DNA of 53,928 bases from Streptomyces sp. JJ36 (GCF_021696945.1 NZ_JACYHE010000039.1:1-53928), one strand, 5' to 3'. Shown: positions 1 through 8,420, numbered from the stretch's first letter. Notes: generated from the letters alone by a model not told the origin. Translations and numbers: made by a program.

Positions 1-392
1 GACCGCGGCTGCGCCGCGCCAACGGGGCCGGCCCGCGGGGTCACGTCCCGGCGCCACCCGCACCGGCCGGCGTCCGCGCGGTGTCCGGACCGACGGACGG
101 CCCGCCCGCGGGAGCCGGGCCGTCCGGGAGGCCGGGGAGCCGGTCCGCCGGCGGGCCACCAGCCTCCCCACGGCGGCTGCGCCTGACACCCCCGGGGCGT
201 CTCTGTCACGGCTCCTGCCGGCGCGCCCTCGAAGACGATCACGGAGTGCCGCCGTCCTCCTGACGCCCGCCGAGGTGCCGCCCTGCCGCCCGACGCCCCG
301 CCACGGGGCCGAGGAGGCGCGCGGCGCGCGAGCGCTCAGGGGGCGGTGCGTCCCCTGGGCGGTCCCGGCACGCGGGTCACCCGGCGGGCGGG
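1..392. other. Left-edge stretch with no convincing gene
   Basis: No frame here gives a protein-like translation. The open frames are Arg/Pro/Gly-rich products of high GC without a good ribosome-binding site. A small inverted repeat (CGCGGC, three bases, GCCGCG) sits at about 4-18 and could be the tail of a terminator of a gene outside the window. A partial gene running off the left edge cannot be excluded. Confidence 0.4.
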
Positions 393-403
393 TCACCCGG
401 CGG
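372..403. repeat. Tandem 16-bp direct repeat at the 3' end of the M64 peptidase gene
   Basis: GCGGGTCACCCGGCGG occurs twice in direct succession (372-387 and 388-403). The stop codon of the leftward M64 gene (393-395) lies in the second copy. A slippage duplication here would move or renew the stop. Confidence 0.7.
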
Positions 404-1439
404 GCGGAGAGTCCACCGCAGCGGGGGCGGCACCGCCGCCGGCCCCGGAAGTGATCTCGGCACGGACGGCGCGGTCCATGACGTCGAGCCCCACCAGGTT
501 GAAGGGCTTGTCGAGGGTGCGCATGAGCGAGTCCTCGGAGGGCCGGTAGATGCCGTGCTCGTACTGGTGACCGCCCTCGAAGACGCCGATGGTGCCGCCG
601 TCGGGCGTGGGACGCCCGTGGTAGGAGGCCCACTTGGCACCGCCGGGGTCGGTGGTGACGTTGGGCCGGTCCGGCTCGCCGCCGGAGTAGGCGGTCCCGG
701 GGGTGTAGTACTCGTCGGCCAGGCCGCCGACGGAGTGGCCCAGTTCGTGGACGGCGATGCGGCCGGCCTGGGAGTTGCCGCCCGCGACGGTGGCGAGGCT
801 GGGATAGCCCGCGCCGCCGTACTTGACGGTGTTGCCGACGGCGACGACGGCGTCGGCCTCCGGTGCCCGGGCCGCGTAGGCCTGCGCCTTGGCCTCGTCG
901 AGACAGAGCAGCCGTTCGATGCCGCCGCAGAAGAAGCGCATGTCGAGCGCGGTGTCGCGGTCCACTCCCTGGACCGGGTCGTTGTCGACGCCGGACTCGG
1001 CCGAGACGACGTTCACCAGCCAGACGTTGACCGCGTCGCGGTGCTTCCGCCACGGCTCGGTCGCGGCGATGTCGGCCCACTTGGACTGGGCGTGACGGCG
1101 CAGCGTGCCCGCCTCGGCGGCGGTGTAGCCGTCACCGACGATCACCATGTCGAAGCGGGTGGACGAAGGCCCGGTGTGCTGGAGTGCGACGACCTCGGCC
1201 GCGGCGGCCGCGCGGCGGTCCCGGGCACCGGGCCCGGTCTCCGGCTGCGGGGGGATGCGCACGCGGGAGAGAGTGCCGTCGGGCGAGAACACCTCCCGCC
1301 ACTCCCCCGGTCGCGGCTCCGGGTGGCGCTGCTCCGCGGGAGGGCGCTCGCCGGCCGTCGCCGGGCCCCCGGGGACCGCCGCGAGCGCCGGGCCCAGCAG
1401 CGCGGCCACGGTCAGGAGCACGGATCGTCTTCCGGGCAT
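393..1439 (-). CDS. Secreted M64-family metallopeptidase (IgA-protease-like)
   Basis: This 348-residue protein is predicted to be an exported zinc endopeptidase of the peptidase M64 family. The start chosen is the ATG at 1439, preceded by AAGGAG six bases upstream; it begins MPGRRSVLLTVAALLG, a short basic signal peptide ending around ATA-GE. The zinc-binding HELGH motif is at about residues 231-235, followed by GGLADEYYT, which matches the extended M64 motif. The upstream part, with NVWLVNVVSAESG and a cysteine-bearing loop near the catalytic site, also fits M64. A longer in-frame extension to 1598 exists but reads through the ribosome-binding site and lacks a signal peptide. The gene stands alone, tail towards the left edge. 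Substrate is unknown; similarity to IgA peptidases is a family label only. Confidence 0.88.
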   Translation of the reverse strand: MPGRRSVLLTVAALLGPALAAVPGGPATAGERPPAEQRHPEPRPGEWREVFSPDGTLSRVRIPPQPETGPGARDRRAAAAAEVVALQHTGPSSTRFDMVIVGDGYTAAEAGTLRRHAQSKWADIAATEPWRKHRDAVNVWLVNVVSAESGVDNDPVQGVDRDTALDMRFFCGGIERLLCLDEAKAQAYAARAPEADAVVAVGNTVKYGGAGYPSLATVAGGNSQAGRIAVHELGHSVGGLADEYYTPGTAYSGGEPDRPNVTTDPGGAKWASYHGRPTPDGGTIGVFEGGHQYEHGIYRPSEDSLMRTLDKPFNLVGLDVMDRAVRAEITSGAGGGAAPAAVDSPPAG

Positions 1440-1654
1440 GGGATCTCCTTGCCCGGCCGGAGGGTGGGGGGTGGGAGCCGGGGTGCGCGGAGGAGCGCCC
1501 GTGCGACGTCGTCCGGCCGGTGACCGCTCACCGTAGTGAGATGTCAGGACCCTGACAAGATCACGGACATGCGCCTCCCGCACGCCGTACCGCATCACGG
1601 TACGGGGACCCGGGCGCGAGGGCCCTGCGCACGACCGGCCCCGGCGGGCACCGG

Positions 1655-1685
1655 GCCTGCGGGGAGGGTGTCCCTCCCCGCAGGC
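1655..1685 (-). terminator. Terminator hairpin after the lectin gene
   Basis: A perfect 14-bp stem (GCCTGCGGGGAGGG with its complement) closes a 3-base loop about 40 bases past the lectin stop codon. There is no U-tract, as is usual in high-GC actinobacteria. Confidence 0.7.
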
Positions 1686-1727
1686 GCCGGGCCGCCGGGG
1701 CCGTGGCGTCGCGGCCGGAGACGAAGG

Positions 1728-2276
1728 TCAGACGGTCTCAGCGGTGAAGCGCTGGTGGACCAGGCCGTGGCAGTTCCACTGGATGAGCTGGGTGTAGACG
1801 GCGCCGGTGGTCGTCTGGTCCATGCACTTGCCGCTGTACTTGTTGACCAGGGTGAACTGGTTGCCGTTCTCGACCTGGACACGGGTCCAGAGCTGGTCCT
1901 CATAGCCCTTGTTGCACCCGTACCCGGCGAGCTTGTGGCCGTTCTCCACGCTGTGGTAGCCGTTCACCAGGCAGGTGCCCGAGGCCTTGTTCTTCAGCTG
2001 GAACCAGTCCCCCTGGACGGGCACCACCTCCCACTTCTGGTTCGCCCCGCCGTGCGCGGGATGCAGGATCACCTTGGTGCCGGGCGTCGGGGAGCCGTAC
2101 GCCAGGTCGACCACCAGGTTCGGGTCCTTGACGGTGTGCAGTACCACGGTCTGGTTCGCCGTGGCCTCGGGAGCGGCGGGCGCCTGGGCACCGGCCGGCG
2201 TACTCACCGACAGGCCGGAGGCCGCCAGGGCGAGCAGTGCGGTGGTGCCGAGGATTCTCTTCCGGAGCGTGGACAT
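1728..2276 (-). CDS. Secreted ricin-type beta-trefoil lectin-domain protein
   Basis: A 182-residue exported protein made of a signal peptide (MSTLRKRILGTTALLALAASG, AXA site near residue 30) and one carbohydrate-binding beta-trefoil. The trefoil is shown by the repeated Gln-x-Trp pattern: NQKWEVV, EDQLWTR and HQRF-type positions, together with paired cysteines (SGTCLVNG, YGCNKG, SGKCMD, WNCHG). There is no catalytic domain, so it is a stand-alone lectin or an accessory cell-wall/polysaccharide binder. The start is supported by GAAGGGAC upstream. It is divergent from the lipoprotein gene at 2594. The ligand cannot be read from the sequence. Confidence 0.85.
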   Translation of the reverse strand: MSTLRKRILGTTALLALAASGLSVSTPAGAQAPAAPEATANQTVVLHTVKDPNLVVDLAYGSPTPGTKVILHPAHGGANQKWEVVPVQGDWFQLKNKASGTCLVNGYHSVENGHKLAGYGCNKGYEDQLWTRVQVENGNQFTLVNKYSGKCMDQTTTGAVYTQLIQWNCHGLVHQRFTAETV

Positions 2277-2593
2277 GCGGGTCCCTTCGTCTTCGTGGGG
2301 GGGTGTTCACCGCCGGAGCGGCGGGCGCGGACCCAGCCTTCACGAGAGGAAAGCGACAGGGGAACCCTTTCCCGCCCAAACCCCCGTTTCGGGCAGGCCC
2401 GTGGCACAGCCGCCGGACCGTCGTGCGCCCGGCGTCCCGGCGGACGCGCCGGGGCGCTCCCGCGGCGCCCGCTCCGCAGCGGACACTCTGCACCACGAGG
2501 CGCCGGAGGCAGCCCCGCAGGGGTCGGTGGCCCGGCCAGGCGGGAGGTGTGCTGGGGCCATGGAGGCACGATGCACATGCGAGAGGCGAAAAG
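2277..2593. other. Divergent intergenic region, lectin/lipoprotein
   Basis: This holds the 5' regions of two divergent exported-protein genes. A short inverted repeat, GGGAA-CCCT-TTCCC, lies at 2360-2373. I could not define a confident -35/-10 pair for either gene, and no small ORF is convincing. Confidence 0.5.
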
Positions 2594-3310
2594 ATGATCC
2601 CAGGAAGACGTGGCTCCGTCCGGCTCGGCACCTCGCTGGTAGCGCTGGTGCTCGTCACGGCCTGCGGCAGCGGCGGTGAGGAGTGGGCTCCGCCGTCAAC
2701 CCCTGCGGAGGCCGAGAAGGCCACGCGAAGCACCGCGCTCACCCCCGAGCAGTGGGGCCACGGCTTCCGGCGCGCGCAGGACCTCTACGAGGGGAGCGGG
2801 AGCGTGCCGGCCCGGCCCGGCAAGGACTGCATGTGGCACATGACTCCGAAGAGCGAACGGCCGGACGCGGTGGTGCTCTCGCGGTACGTCCGTCTTCCCA
2901 GGGGTGAGGACGCCGGTGCCTCCAGCGCCGAGGCGAGCACGTCCGTGAAGGTGTACGACGAAGTGGCCCCGGCCCGCTCCTGGATGGATGCCCTGCGCGG
3001 GGCCGTCGAACGGTGCACCAGATGGAAGTACCCCACGGGGCACGTCTACGGCGACACGCGTTCCCTCAGCGTCGAGGTCGCCGGGACGGACGACGTGCTC
3101 GCCTGGGCCATGACGGTCGAGGACACGGGGGATCTCGACGACGGGGAGACCGTGGGCTGGCGCTACGTTGCGGTCACAACCCGCAAGGGGAAGGTGGTGT
3201 TCTCCGCCGGCCTCACGGCCGACCCGGATCGCCACACCCCGGCCTGGGTGCGTGACCGGGTCGTCTCCGCGTCGAAGACGATGCACGAGCGCCTCACCCA
3301 CCAGGACTGA
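2594..3310 (+). CDS. Putative lipoprotein of unknown function
   Basis: A 238-residue protein with a lipobox: after a basic start (MIPGRRGSVRLG) and a hydrophobic stretch comes LVTAC, making Cys24 the predicted lipidated residue at the outer face of the membrane. The start ATG follows GAGAGG. The mature part has no motif I recognise; it contains an early Cys in GKDCMWHM, another in VERCTRWKY, and a C-terminal VRDRVVSASKTMHERL helix. The layout resembles small Streptomyces substrate-binding-like or sensor lipoproteins, but no function can be assigned. It appears monocistronic. Confidence 0.8.
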   Translation: MIPGRRGSVRLGTSLVALVLVTACGSGGEEWAPPSTPAEAEKATRSTALTPEQWGHGFRRAQDLYEGSGSVPARPGKDCMWHMTPKSERPDAVVLSRYVRLPRGEDAGASSAEASTSVKVYDEVAPARSWMDALRGAVERCTRWKYPTGHVYGDTRSLSVEVAGTDDVLAWAMTVEDTGDLDDGETVGWRYVAVTTRKGKVVFSAGLTADPDRHTPAWVRDRVVSASKTMHERLTHQD

Positions 3311-3805
3311 CACCCGCCGGGCACCGGCTCCGGTACGGGGACTGGCCGCTCCCGCCGCACGGGCTCGGTGCGCCTCCACACCTGGCAGCGGCGTCCCTGA
3401 CCCTTCGACCCCGGCGGGCGGAGGGACTCCACCGAGCGGCCTGGCCCGCCCGTCATCGCCTGATGAAGGCCGAGAGGGGTCTCGGGCGCCGAGTCAGCTC
3501 GCCGGAGAAGCCGTGGTACACGACCGGTGAGCGCACAGGGGCGCCATGCTGCACCGCGTCCTGGACAGCTCCCCTGTTTCCCGCCCGGCACGCCGGTGCG
3601 CGGGCGCAGGTGGCCATGCCCTCGTACCCGCATGCGCGAGCCTCTTGGCCGCTGCCGGGGCGCGGTTCTCTTCGCGCGCTGCCGGAGGACACCGGGGCCC
3701 CTTCCCGTGGAGGCCGCCGCGCGTTCCGCCCGTTGCGGGCCGGAGGAGGCACTCCGGGGAGAGCGGCGTCCGCTCCGGCGCGGGGGCAGGGCCGCACACC
3801 CGGAT
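3311..3805. other. Long intergenic region upstream of the chitinase
   Basis: About 500 bases with no convincing gene. Several Arg/Pro/Ala-rich open frames cover it on both strands, but none has a good start signal or recognisable content. The chitinase promoter lies immediately after it. Confidence 0.5.
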
Positions 3806-3847
3806 TGGTACGGACCTATTGACGCACTGGTCTAGTCCTCTTAGTGT
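3806..3847 (+). promoter_or_regulatory. Chitinase promoter with 12-bp direct repeats and a dre-like (DasR) site
   Basis: Two 12-base repeats, TGGTACGGACCT (3806-3817) and TGGTCTAGTCCT (3828-3839), lie where Streptomyces chitinase promoters carry their direct repeats. The second, extended to 3826-3841, matches the DasR site ACTGGTCTAGACCACT at 14 of 16 positions. A -35 TTGACG (3819-3824) and a -10 TAGTGT (3842-3847) are separated by 17 bases, so the second repeat fills the spacer. Control by GlcNAc-responsive DasR is inferred. Confidence 0.82.
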
Positions 3848-3945
3848 CCATGTCACCTTCGGCCCGGAGTGCGGCCGCACGTACCGCCTCCGCCGGTCCC
3901 GCATGCGCTCCCCCTGCCCGTACGACCTCTCCAGGAGGCCAGCCC

Positions 3946-6294
3946 GTGTCGCCCCGCATCCGGCCCCGACACACGCTCGCCGCGGCGGCCGCAGCCGTCG
4001 CCGGGCTGTTGTTCGGCGCCCTCTCCCCCACCACCTCCCAGGCGGCCGGGGACCACGCGTCCTGCCGGCCCGACGGCCTCTACACCACCCCGGGCGTCGA
4101 CGTGCCGTACTGCACGGTCTACGACGACACCGGCCGGGAGAAGATGGGCGCCGACCATCCCCGGCGCGTCATCGGCTACTTCACCGGCTGGCGTACCGGC
4201 GAGAACGGGCAGGCCCGCTACCTCGCCTCCGACATCCCGTGGGACAAGGTCACCCACCTGAACTACGCCTTCGCGCACGTCGACGGCTCGAACCGGCTCT
4301 CCGTCGGCCCCGACGGCCCGGACAACCCCGCCACCGGCATGACGTGGCCCGGCGTGGAGGGGGCCGCCATGGACCCGGACCTGCCGTACCAGGGCCACTT
4401 CAACCTGCTCAACACGTTCAAGAAGGACCACCCGCAGGTGAAGACGATGGTGTCGGTCGGCGGCTGGGCCGAGACCGGCGGCTACTTCGGGCCCGACGGC
4501 GAGCGGGTGGACTCCGGCGGCTTCTACACCATGGCCACCCACGCGGACGGCTCGGTCAACCACGCCGGCATCGAGACCTTCGCCGACTCCGCGGTGGACT
4601 TCGTCCGGACGTACGGCTTCAACGGCGTCGACATCGACTACGAGTACGCCACCTCGATGCAGGACGCGGGGAACCCGCTGGACTGGGAGGTGGCCAACGC
4701 CCGCCGCGCCGGCCTCGTGAAGGGGTACGCCGAGCTGATGCGGGTGCTGCGGGAGAAGCTGGACCGGGCCGGCGCCGCGGACGGGCAGCACTACCTGCTG
4801 ACCGTGGCCGCGCCCTCCTCCGGCTACCTGCTGCGCGGCATGGAGACGTACCAGATGCAGAAGTACCTGGACTACGTCAACATCATGTCCTACGACCTGC
4901 ACGGTGCCTGGAACGAGTACGTCGGCCCCAACGCCGCACTCTACGACGACGGCAGGGACGCGGAACTCGCCGCGGCCGGCGTCTACACCACCTCGCAGTA
5001 CGGCGGCACCGGTTATCTCAACACCGACTGGGCATACCACTACTTCCGCGGCTCGATGCCGGCCGGGCGCATCAACATCGGCCTGCCCTACTACACCCGC
5101 GGCTGGAAGAACGTCAGCGGCGGCACCGACGGCCTGTGGGGCACCGCACCCTCCACCGACTGCCCCGCCGGCTCCGGCCTGACCGAGTGCGGCGACGGCG
5201 CCACCGGCATCGACAACCTCTGGCACGACAAGGACACCGAGGGCCGGGAGTCCCCCGCCGGGTCCAACCCGATGTGGCACGCGAAGAACCTGGAGGAGGG
5301 CATCGTCGGGGACTACGTCACCGACTACGGCCTGCCCGCGGACACCACCCTCACCGGCGACTACGTGCGCAGGTACAGCGAGGAGCTGGTCGCGCCCTGG
5401 CTGTGGAACGAGGAGAAGAAGGTCTTCCTGGCCACCGAGGACGAGCAGTCCGTCGCCGCCAAGGCGCAGTACGTGGTGGACCGGGGCATCGGCGGCACCA
5501 TGGTGTGGGAGCTGGCCGGGGACTACGGCTGGGACGAGGCCGCGGGCCGGTACGGGCCCGGCGACACGCTGATGTCGCTGATGTACGAGACCTTCCGTAC
5601 CGCCGCGCCCTACGGCGCGCAGCGCGCCACCACCGGACTGCCCTCCGAGGCGCTCGACATCACCACCGAGTTCACGGACTTCCCGCTCGGCGACTCGAAC
5701 TACCCGATCAGCCCGGAGCTGCGGATCACCAACAACTCGGCGGTGACGCTGCCGGGCGGCACCGAGTTCCGGTTCGACTACGCCACCTCGGCGCCGGGCA
5801 ACGCCAAGGACCAGTCCGGGTGGGGCCTGGAGGTGGTCCGCAGCGACCACCGCGGCCCGAACACCGGAGGGCTGGACGGCCCGTATCACCGCGTGTCGCT
5901 CTCCCTTCCCGACTGGCAGACCCTGCCGCCCGGGGAGACCGTCTCGCTGGACTTCGTCTACCACCTGCCGGTCTCCACACCGTCGAACTGGACCGTCAGC
6001 TTCGGCGGGAAGAGCTACGGGCTGGCCGGCGACCTGACCCGCGGCACCACGGTCGTGGACGGGAGCGGCGGTTCGGACGGCGGCACCGGCGGCGACGGCG
6101 GGGGCTCCGACGGCGGCTCCACCGGCGGCACCGGCGAGTGCACCGCACCGGCGTGGGACGCCTCCACCGTCTACACCGGTGACGACACCGTCGCCCACGA
6201 CGGGCACACCTGGCGCGCCCAGTGGTGGACGCAGGGCGACGAGCCCGGCACCACCGGGGAGTGGGGTGTCTGGGAAGACCTCGGCACCTGCTGA
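3946..6294 (+). CDS. Secreted GH18 chitinase with C-terminal CBM5/12
   Basis: A predicted 782-residue extracellular endochitinase. GTG 3946 is chosen because it follows CCAGGAGG and because upstream in-frame ATGs lie on or beside the -10 box. A signal peptide (residues 1 to about 33) is followed by a GH18 TIM barrel (about 55-545) with the active-site run NGVDIDYEY; Glu233 is the expected proton donor. Next comes a beta-sandwich region (about 565-700), then a Gly/Ser/Asp linker (about 706-730) and a C-terminal chitin-binding CBM5/12-type domain (about 735-782) with the aromatic pattern AQWWTQGDEP. The product would hydrolyse chitin to oligosaccharides that feed GlcNAc uptake. It is monocistronic, with a perfect terminator downstream. 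Confidence 0.93.
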   Translation: MSPRIRPRHTLAAAAAAVAGLLFGALSPTTSQAAGDHASCRPDGLYTTPGVDVPYCTVYDDTGREKMGADHPRRVIGYFTGWRTGENGQARYLASDIPWDKVTHLNYAFAHVDGSNRLSVGPDGPDNPATGMTWPGVEGAAMDPDLPYQGHFNLLNTFKKDHPQVKTMVSVGGWAETGGYFGPDGERVDSGGFYTMATHADGSVNHAGIETFADSAVDFVRTYGFNGVDIDYEYATSMQDAGNPLDWEVANARRAGLVKGYAELMRVLREKLDRAGAADGQHYLLTVAAPSSGYLLRGMETYQMQKYLDYVNIMSYDLHGAWNEYVGPNAALYDDGRDAELAAAGVYTTSQYGGTGYLNTDWAYHYFRGSMPAGRINIGLPYYTRGWKNVSGGTDGLWGTAPSTDCPAGSGLTECGDGATGIDNLWHDKDTEGRESPAGSNPMWHAKNLEEGIVGDYVTDYGLPADTTLTGDYVRRYSEELVAPWLWNEEKKVFLATEDEQSVAAKAQYVVDRGIGGTMVWELAGDYGWDEAAGRYGPGDTLMSLMYETFRTAAPYGAQRATTGLPSEALDITTEFTDFPLGDSNYPISPELRITNNSAVTLPGGTEFRFDYATSAPGNAKDQSGWGLEVVRSDHRGPNTGGLDGPYHRVSLSLPDWQTLPPGETVSLDFVYHLPVSTPSNWTVSFGGKSYGLAGDLTRGTTVVDGSGGSDGGTGGDGGGSDGGSTGGTGECTAPAWDASTVYTGDDTVAHDGHTWRAQWWTQGDEPGTTGEWGVWEDLGTC

Positions 6295-6313
6295 CCCGGG
6301 CGCCCCTCGGCGC

Positions 6314-6352
6314 GGCGGTGCGGGGCGGGCCCGGCGCCCGCCCCGCACCGCC
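6314..6352. terminator. Terminator between chitinase and SRPBCC gene
   Basis: A perfect 17-bp inverted repeat (6314-6330 and 6336-6352) with a 5-base loop lies between two convergent genes, so it can serve both strands. Confidence 0.8.
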
Positions 6353-6460
6353 GTCCCGGGGTGCCGGGGGCCGTGCCGGACGCCGCGGACCGGGCCGCGA
6401 CGGAGGCCCGGCAGCCTCCGCAGCCCGGGCCGCGGGCGGCCCGACCGGCGGTCCGCCGGC

Positions 6461-6916
6461 TCAGGCGGTGCGCAGCAGCCGCCGCACGGTGCGGCCGAAG
6501 AGCAGTCGCCCGGCGCGGCGCAGCAGCGGGTCCAGCCGCCGGGGCAGGCCGCGCAGCCGCACCTCTTCGCGCCACTCCACGCGGCTCCGGCCGCCCGGCG
6601 GCGCCGGCGCCTCCGCCCGCACCCGGATCTCGGCCCAGCCGAGCACCACCCGGCCGCGCTTCTCCAGACGGCAGTAGCCGGAGTCCCGCCCGGGTGCGGG
6701 CGGCTCCCAGCGCACGACCTCCATCGGGTCGTCGAAGCTCAGCCGGCGCCAGCCGGTGCGCGCGGTGAAGCGGCTCCCCGGGCCGGTGGGCGGCGGGGTG
6801 AGGACGACGATCCGGGTCAGGGGCACGGCCGTGGCGTGGCGCTCCCAGTGGGTCAGACGCCGCCAGACCTCCGTCACGGGGAGGTCCGCGGAGTTCTCGA
6901 TCACGAACATGGCCAC
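6461..6916 (-). CDS. SRPBCC (polyketide cyclase/START-like) family protein
   Basis: A 151-residue soluble protein with the helix-grip pattern of the SRPBCC superfamily: an N-terminal strand (MFVIENSADLPV), a helix with VWRRLTHWERHATAVPLT, and a C-terminal long helix. The family binds small hydrophobic ligands, and the specific ligand is unknown. The start can be GTG 6916 or ATG 6910; TAGGGT lies exactly six bases before the GTG, which favours a leaderless message beginning there. The C-terminal part is very Arg-rich (LRRAGRLLFGRTVRRLL). Confidence 0.8.
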   Translation of the reverse strand: MAMFVIENSADLPVTEVWRRLTHWERHATAVPLTRIVVLTPPPTGPGSRFTARTGWRRLSFDDPMEVVRWEPPAPGRDSGYCRLEKRGRVVLGWAEIRVRAEAPAPPGGRSRVEWREEVRLRGLPRRLDPLLRRAGRLLFGRTVRRLLRTA

Positions 6917-6922
6917 GCGCCG

Positions 6923-6928
6923 ACCCTA
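6923..6928 (-). promoter_or_regulatory. -10 element TAGGGT, leaderless-type spacing
   Basis: TAGGGT on the minus strand ends six bases before the GTG start at 6916, so transcription would begin at or next to the start codon. No good -35 is visible. Confidence 0.5.
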
Positions 6929-6980
6929 GCTGTGGGGAGGGGCCGCGGCACTCCGGCCGGTGAGGCGGAAGGGGAAGCAC

Positions 6981-7019
6981 CGAGGGGGAGGGGCGCCCGG
7001 ACGGCGCCCCTCCCCCTCG
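6981..7019 (-). terminator. Terminator of the bL37 gene
   Basis: A perfect 17-bp stem (6981-6997 with 7003-7019) and a 5-base loop lie 20 bases past the bL37 stop codon. Confidence 0.82.
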
Positions 7020-7039
7020 GGTGTGCGGTCGCAGCGCGC

Positions 7040-7117
7040 TCAGGACTGAGGACGCCGGCCGTGGTTGGCGGCGTTCTTACGCCGTGCCCGCTTCTTCCGG
7101 CGACGCTTCGACGACAT
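7040..7117 (-). CDS. Ribosomal protein bL37 (25 residues)
   Basis: A very small, extremely basic protein, MSSKRRRKKRARRKN followed by AANHGRRPQS. The C-terminal ANHGxRP run and the Lys/Arg-rich start match bL37, the actinobacterial large-subunit protein seen in mycobacterial ribosome structures. The start ATG 7117 has GGGAGGAAGCG just upstream, and a 17-bp terminator stem follows the stop, so this is a compact free-standing transcription unit. It is below the size cut-off of most gene finders and is easily missed. Assignment rests on recalled similarity to the mycobacterial sequence. Confidence 0.85.
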   Translation of the reverse strand: MSSKRRRKKRARRKNAANHGRRPQS

Positions 7118-7319
7118 GTCGCTTCCTCCCTGGTCGGAGACGTACACCGGGGCGTGCCGGTGTCCTTCTCGGTGATCACGGGCTCTCGTACCCCGCTGCG
7201 CCGGGCCCCACACCGTCGGGTCCCGCGTCCCTGCGGACGGGGGGCGTGCAGGCGCCGGCGAGCGCTGGACGACCGGGGTGGCCGCCCGGTGGTACCTCCC
7301 GCCGAGGCACCATGGTGGC

Positions 7320-7550
7320 ATGAGCGATGCAGCAGACAGCACGGCAGGCGGGCGCGGCGGCGTACCGCGCGATCTGCCCGACCAGCAGGCCGGCGCCGAG
7401 ACCGAGGAGGAGGCCGCCGCAGACCCCGGCGGCGCGGACGTGCCGGCCGAGGAACTGCCGGACACCGACGAGACGGGCACCGGGCCGCGCACCCCCGGCA
7501 CGGAGCAGGACGACCCGGAGGCGCCCCGGCCGGACGAGCCGACGGACTGA
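7320..7550 (+). CDS. Small acidic hypothetical protein
   Basis: A 76-residue, strongly acidic and probably disordered protein (MSDAADSTAGG..., ending APRPDEPTD) rich in Asp, Glu, Pro and Gly. The start ATG 7320 follows a weak GGTGG; a longer version from 7278 is possible but less likely. No domain is visible. Codon third positions are GC-rich as expected for a real gene. No function can be proposed. Confidence 0.5.
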   Translation: MSDAADSTAGGRGGVPRDLPDQQAGAETEEEAAADPGGADVPAEELPDTDETGTGPRTPGTEQDDPEAPRPDEPTD

Positions 7551-7800
7551 TCCGGCGAACCCGTCGGGGGCGCGCCGCCCGCTCCGGGAGGCGAGACGGA
7601 CACAGCCCCGGGGTGGACAGTCGCTCGATACCTCACTCGATCGGGTGGAGCAGTGCAACCTTCGGCCCGCGTGCGGGGTCTGACGGAGTGACCACGAGGT
7701 GTGCACGGCGGCCTTCGCGGGGTTCCCGCGGAGGAGACCGGCGCCGTGCACCGCGCGCGAGATCCGTGCGCGACACCACGAGCAGAGGGGGAACACCCGT

Positions 7801-8334
7801 ATGCGTGCTCGCAAGACACTCATCGCTGCGGCGGCCTGCGCCTTCGCATTCGTCCCGGCGGCCTCCGCCACGGCCGGCAGCGGGCCCGCGCCCGCTCCGG
7901 AGAAGCAGCGGTCCGCCGCCGGGGAGAAGTCCACCGCCCCGTCGGCCGCCGGGAACCCGCGGAGCGCGAAGGCCCGGGCGGCCGGGGTCTGCCCGGACGC
8001 CTACCAGATCGGCACCACTGCCTACGTCGACCGCGGCGGCGCCCACATCGCCTCGGTGAAGCAGTTCTACTCGCCGCAGTGCGACGAGAACTACGGCTAC
8101 CTGTGGGTGTGGGACAGCTTCCGGAACACCACGGGGGACTACGACGTGAGCACGGGAATCTACAGCTACTCCCGTGACGAGTACGTCGGCAAGCGCTCCT
8201 GGACCAACAGCAACGGCCAGGAGTACTGGTCCAACCCCGCGGACACGGCGGACGAGTGCACCGCGGCCGTCGGTGCGGTGCGCAAGCCCGGGGACCCGCT
8301 GCCGAACCAGGCGGCGACCGGCAAGCGCTGCTGA
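7801..8334 (+). CDS. Small secreted protein of unknown function
   Basis: A 177-residue protein with a clear signal peptide (MRARKTLIAAAACAFAFVPAASATA) and ATG 7801 preceded by AGAGGGGGAA. The mature part begins with a low-complexity Pro/Ala/Ser/Lys stretch to about residue 60. A compact domain follows with four cysteines (GVCPDAY, QCDENYGYLW, DECTAAV, and the C-terminal KRC), probably two disulfides, and many aromatics. I do not recognise the family. It is monocistronic, facing a terminator shared with the next leftward gene. Confidence 0.78.
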   Translation: MRARKTLIAAAACAFAFVPAASATAGSGPAPAPEKQRSAAGEKSTAPSAAGNPRSAKARAAGVCPDAYQIGTTAYVDRGGAHIASVKQFYSPQCDENYGYLWVWDSFRNTTGDYDVSTGIYSYSRDEYVGKRSWTNSNGQEYWSNPADTADECTAAVGAVRKPGDPLPNQAATGKRC

Positions 8335-8356
8335 CCGGCGCACCGGGCGACCGGGT

Positions 8357-8393
8357 GCCGGGCCCGGCCGCGTCCTGCGGACCCGGGCCCGGC
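8357..8393. terminator. Terminator between convergent genes
   Basis: An 11-bp perfect outer stem (GCCGGGCCCGG, 8357-8367, with 8383-8393) encloses a further CCGC/GCGG stem. It lies between the secreted protein (+) and the TIGR03086 gene (-). Confidence 0.72.
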
Positions 8394-8420
8394 GCTCACC
8401 GCGTTCCGGCAGGCGCCGGC

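Noticed and set aside
81..263. 60-residue plus-strand frame near the left edge
   Set aside because: Composition is that of random high-GC sequence; no start signal or homologous motif.
3463..3822. 119-residue plus-strand frame and overlapping minus-strand frames upstream of the chitinase
   Set aside because: No ribosome-binding site, no recognisable content, and its end enters the chitinase promoter repeats.
3844..3945. Upstream start for the chitinase (34 extra residues)
   Set aside because: The start would lie inside the -10 element and before the expected transcription start; GTG 3946 has a ribosome-binding site and signal peptide.
3546..6182. 878-residue open frame on the plus strand overlapping the chitinase
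   Set aside because: It is the Arg/His/Pro-rich +1/+2 shadow of the chitinase gene; the GH18 motifs are in the other frame.
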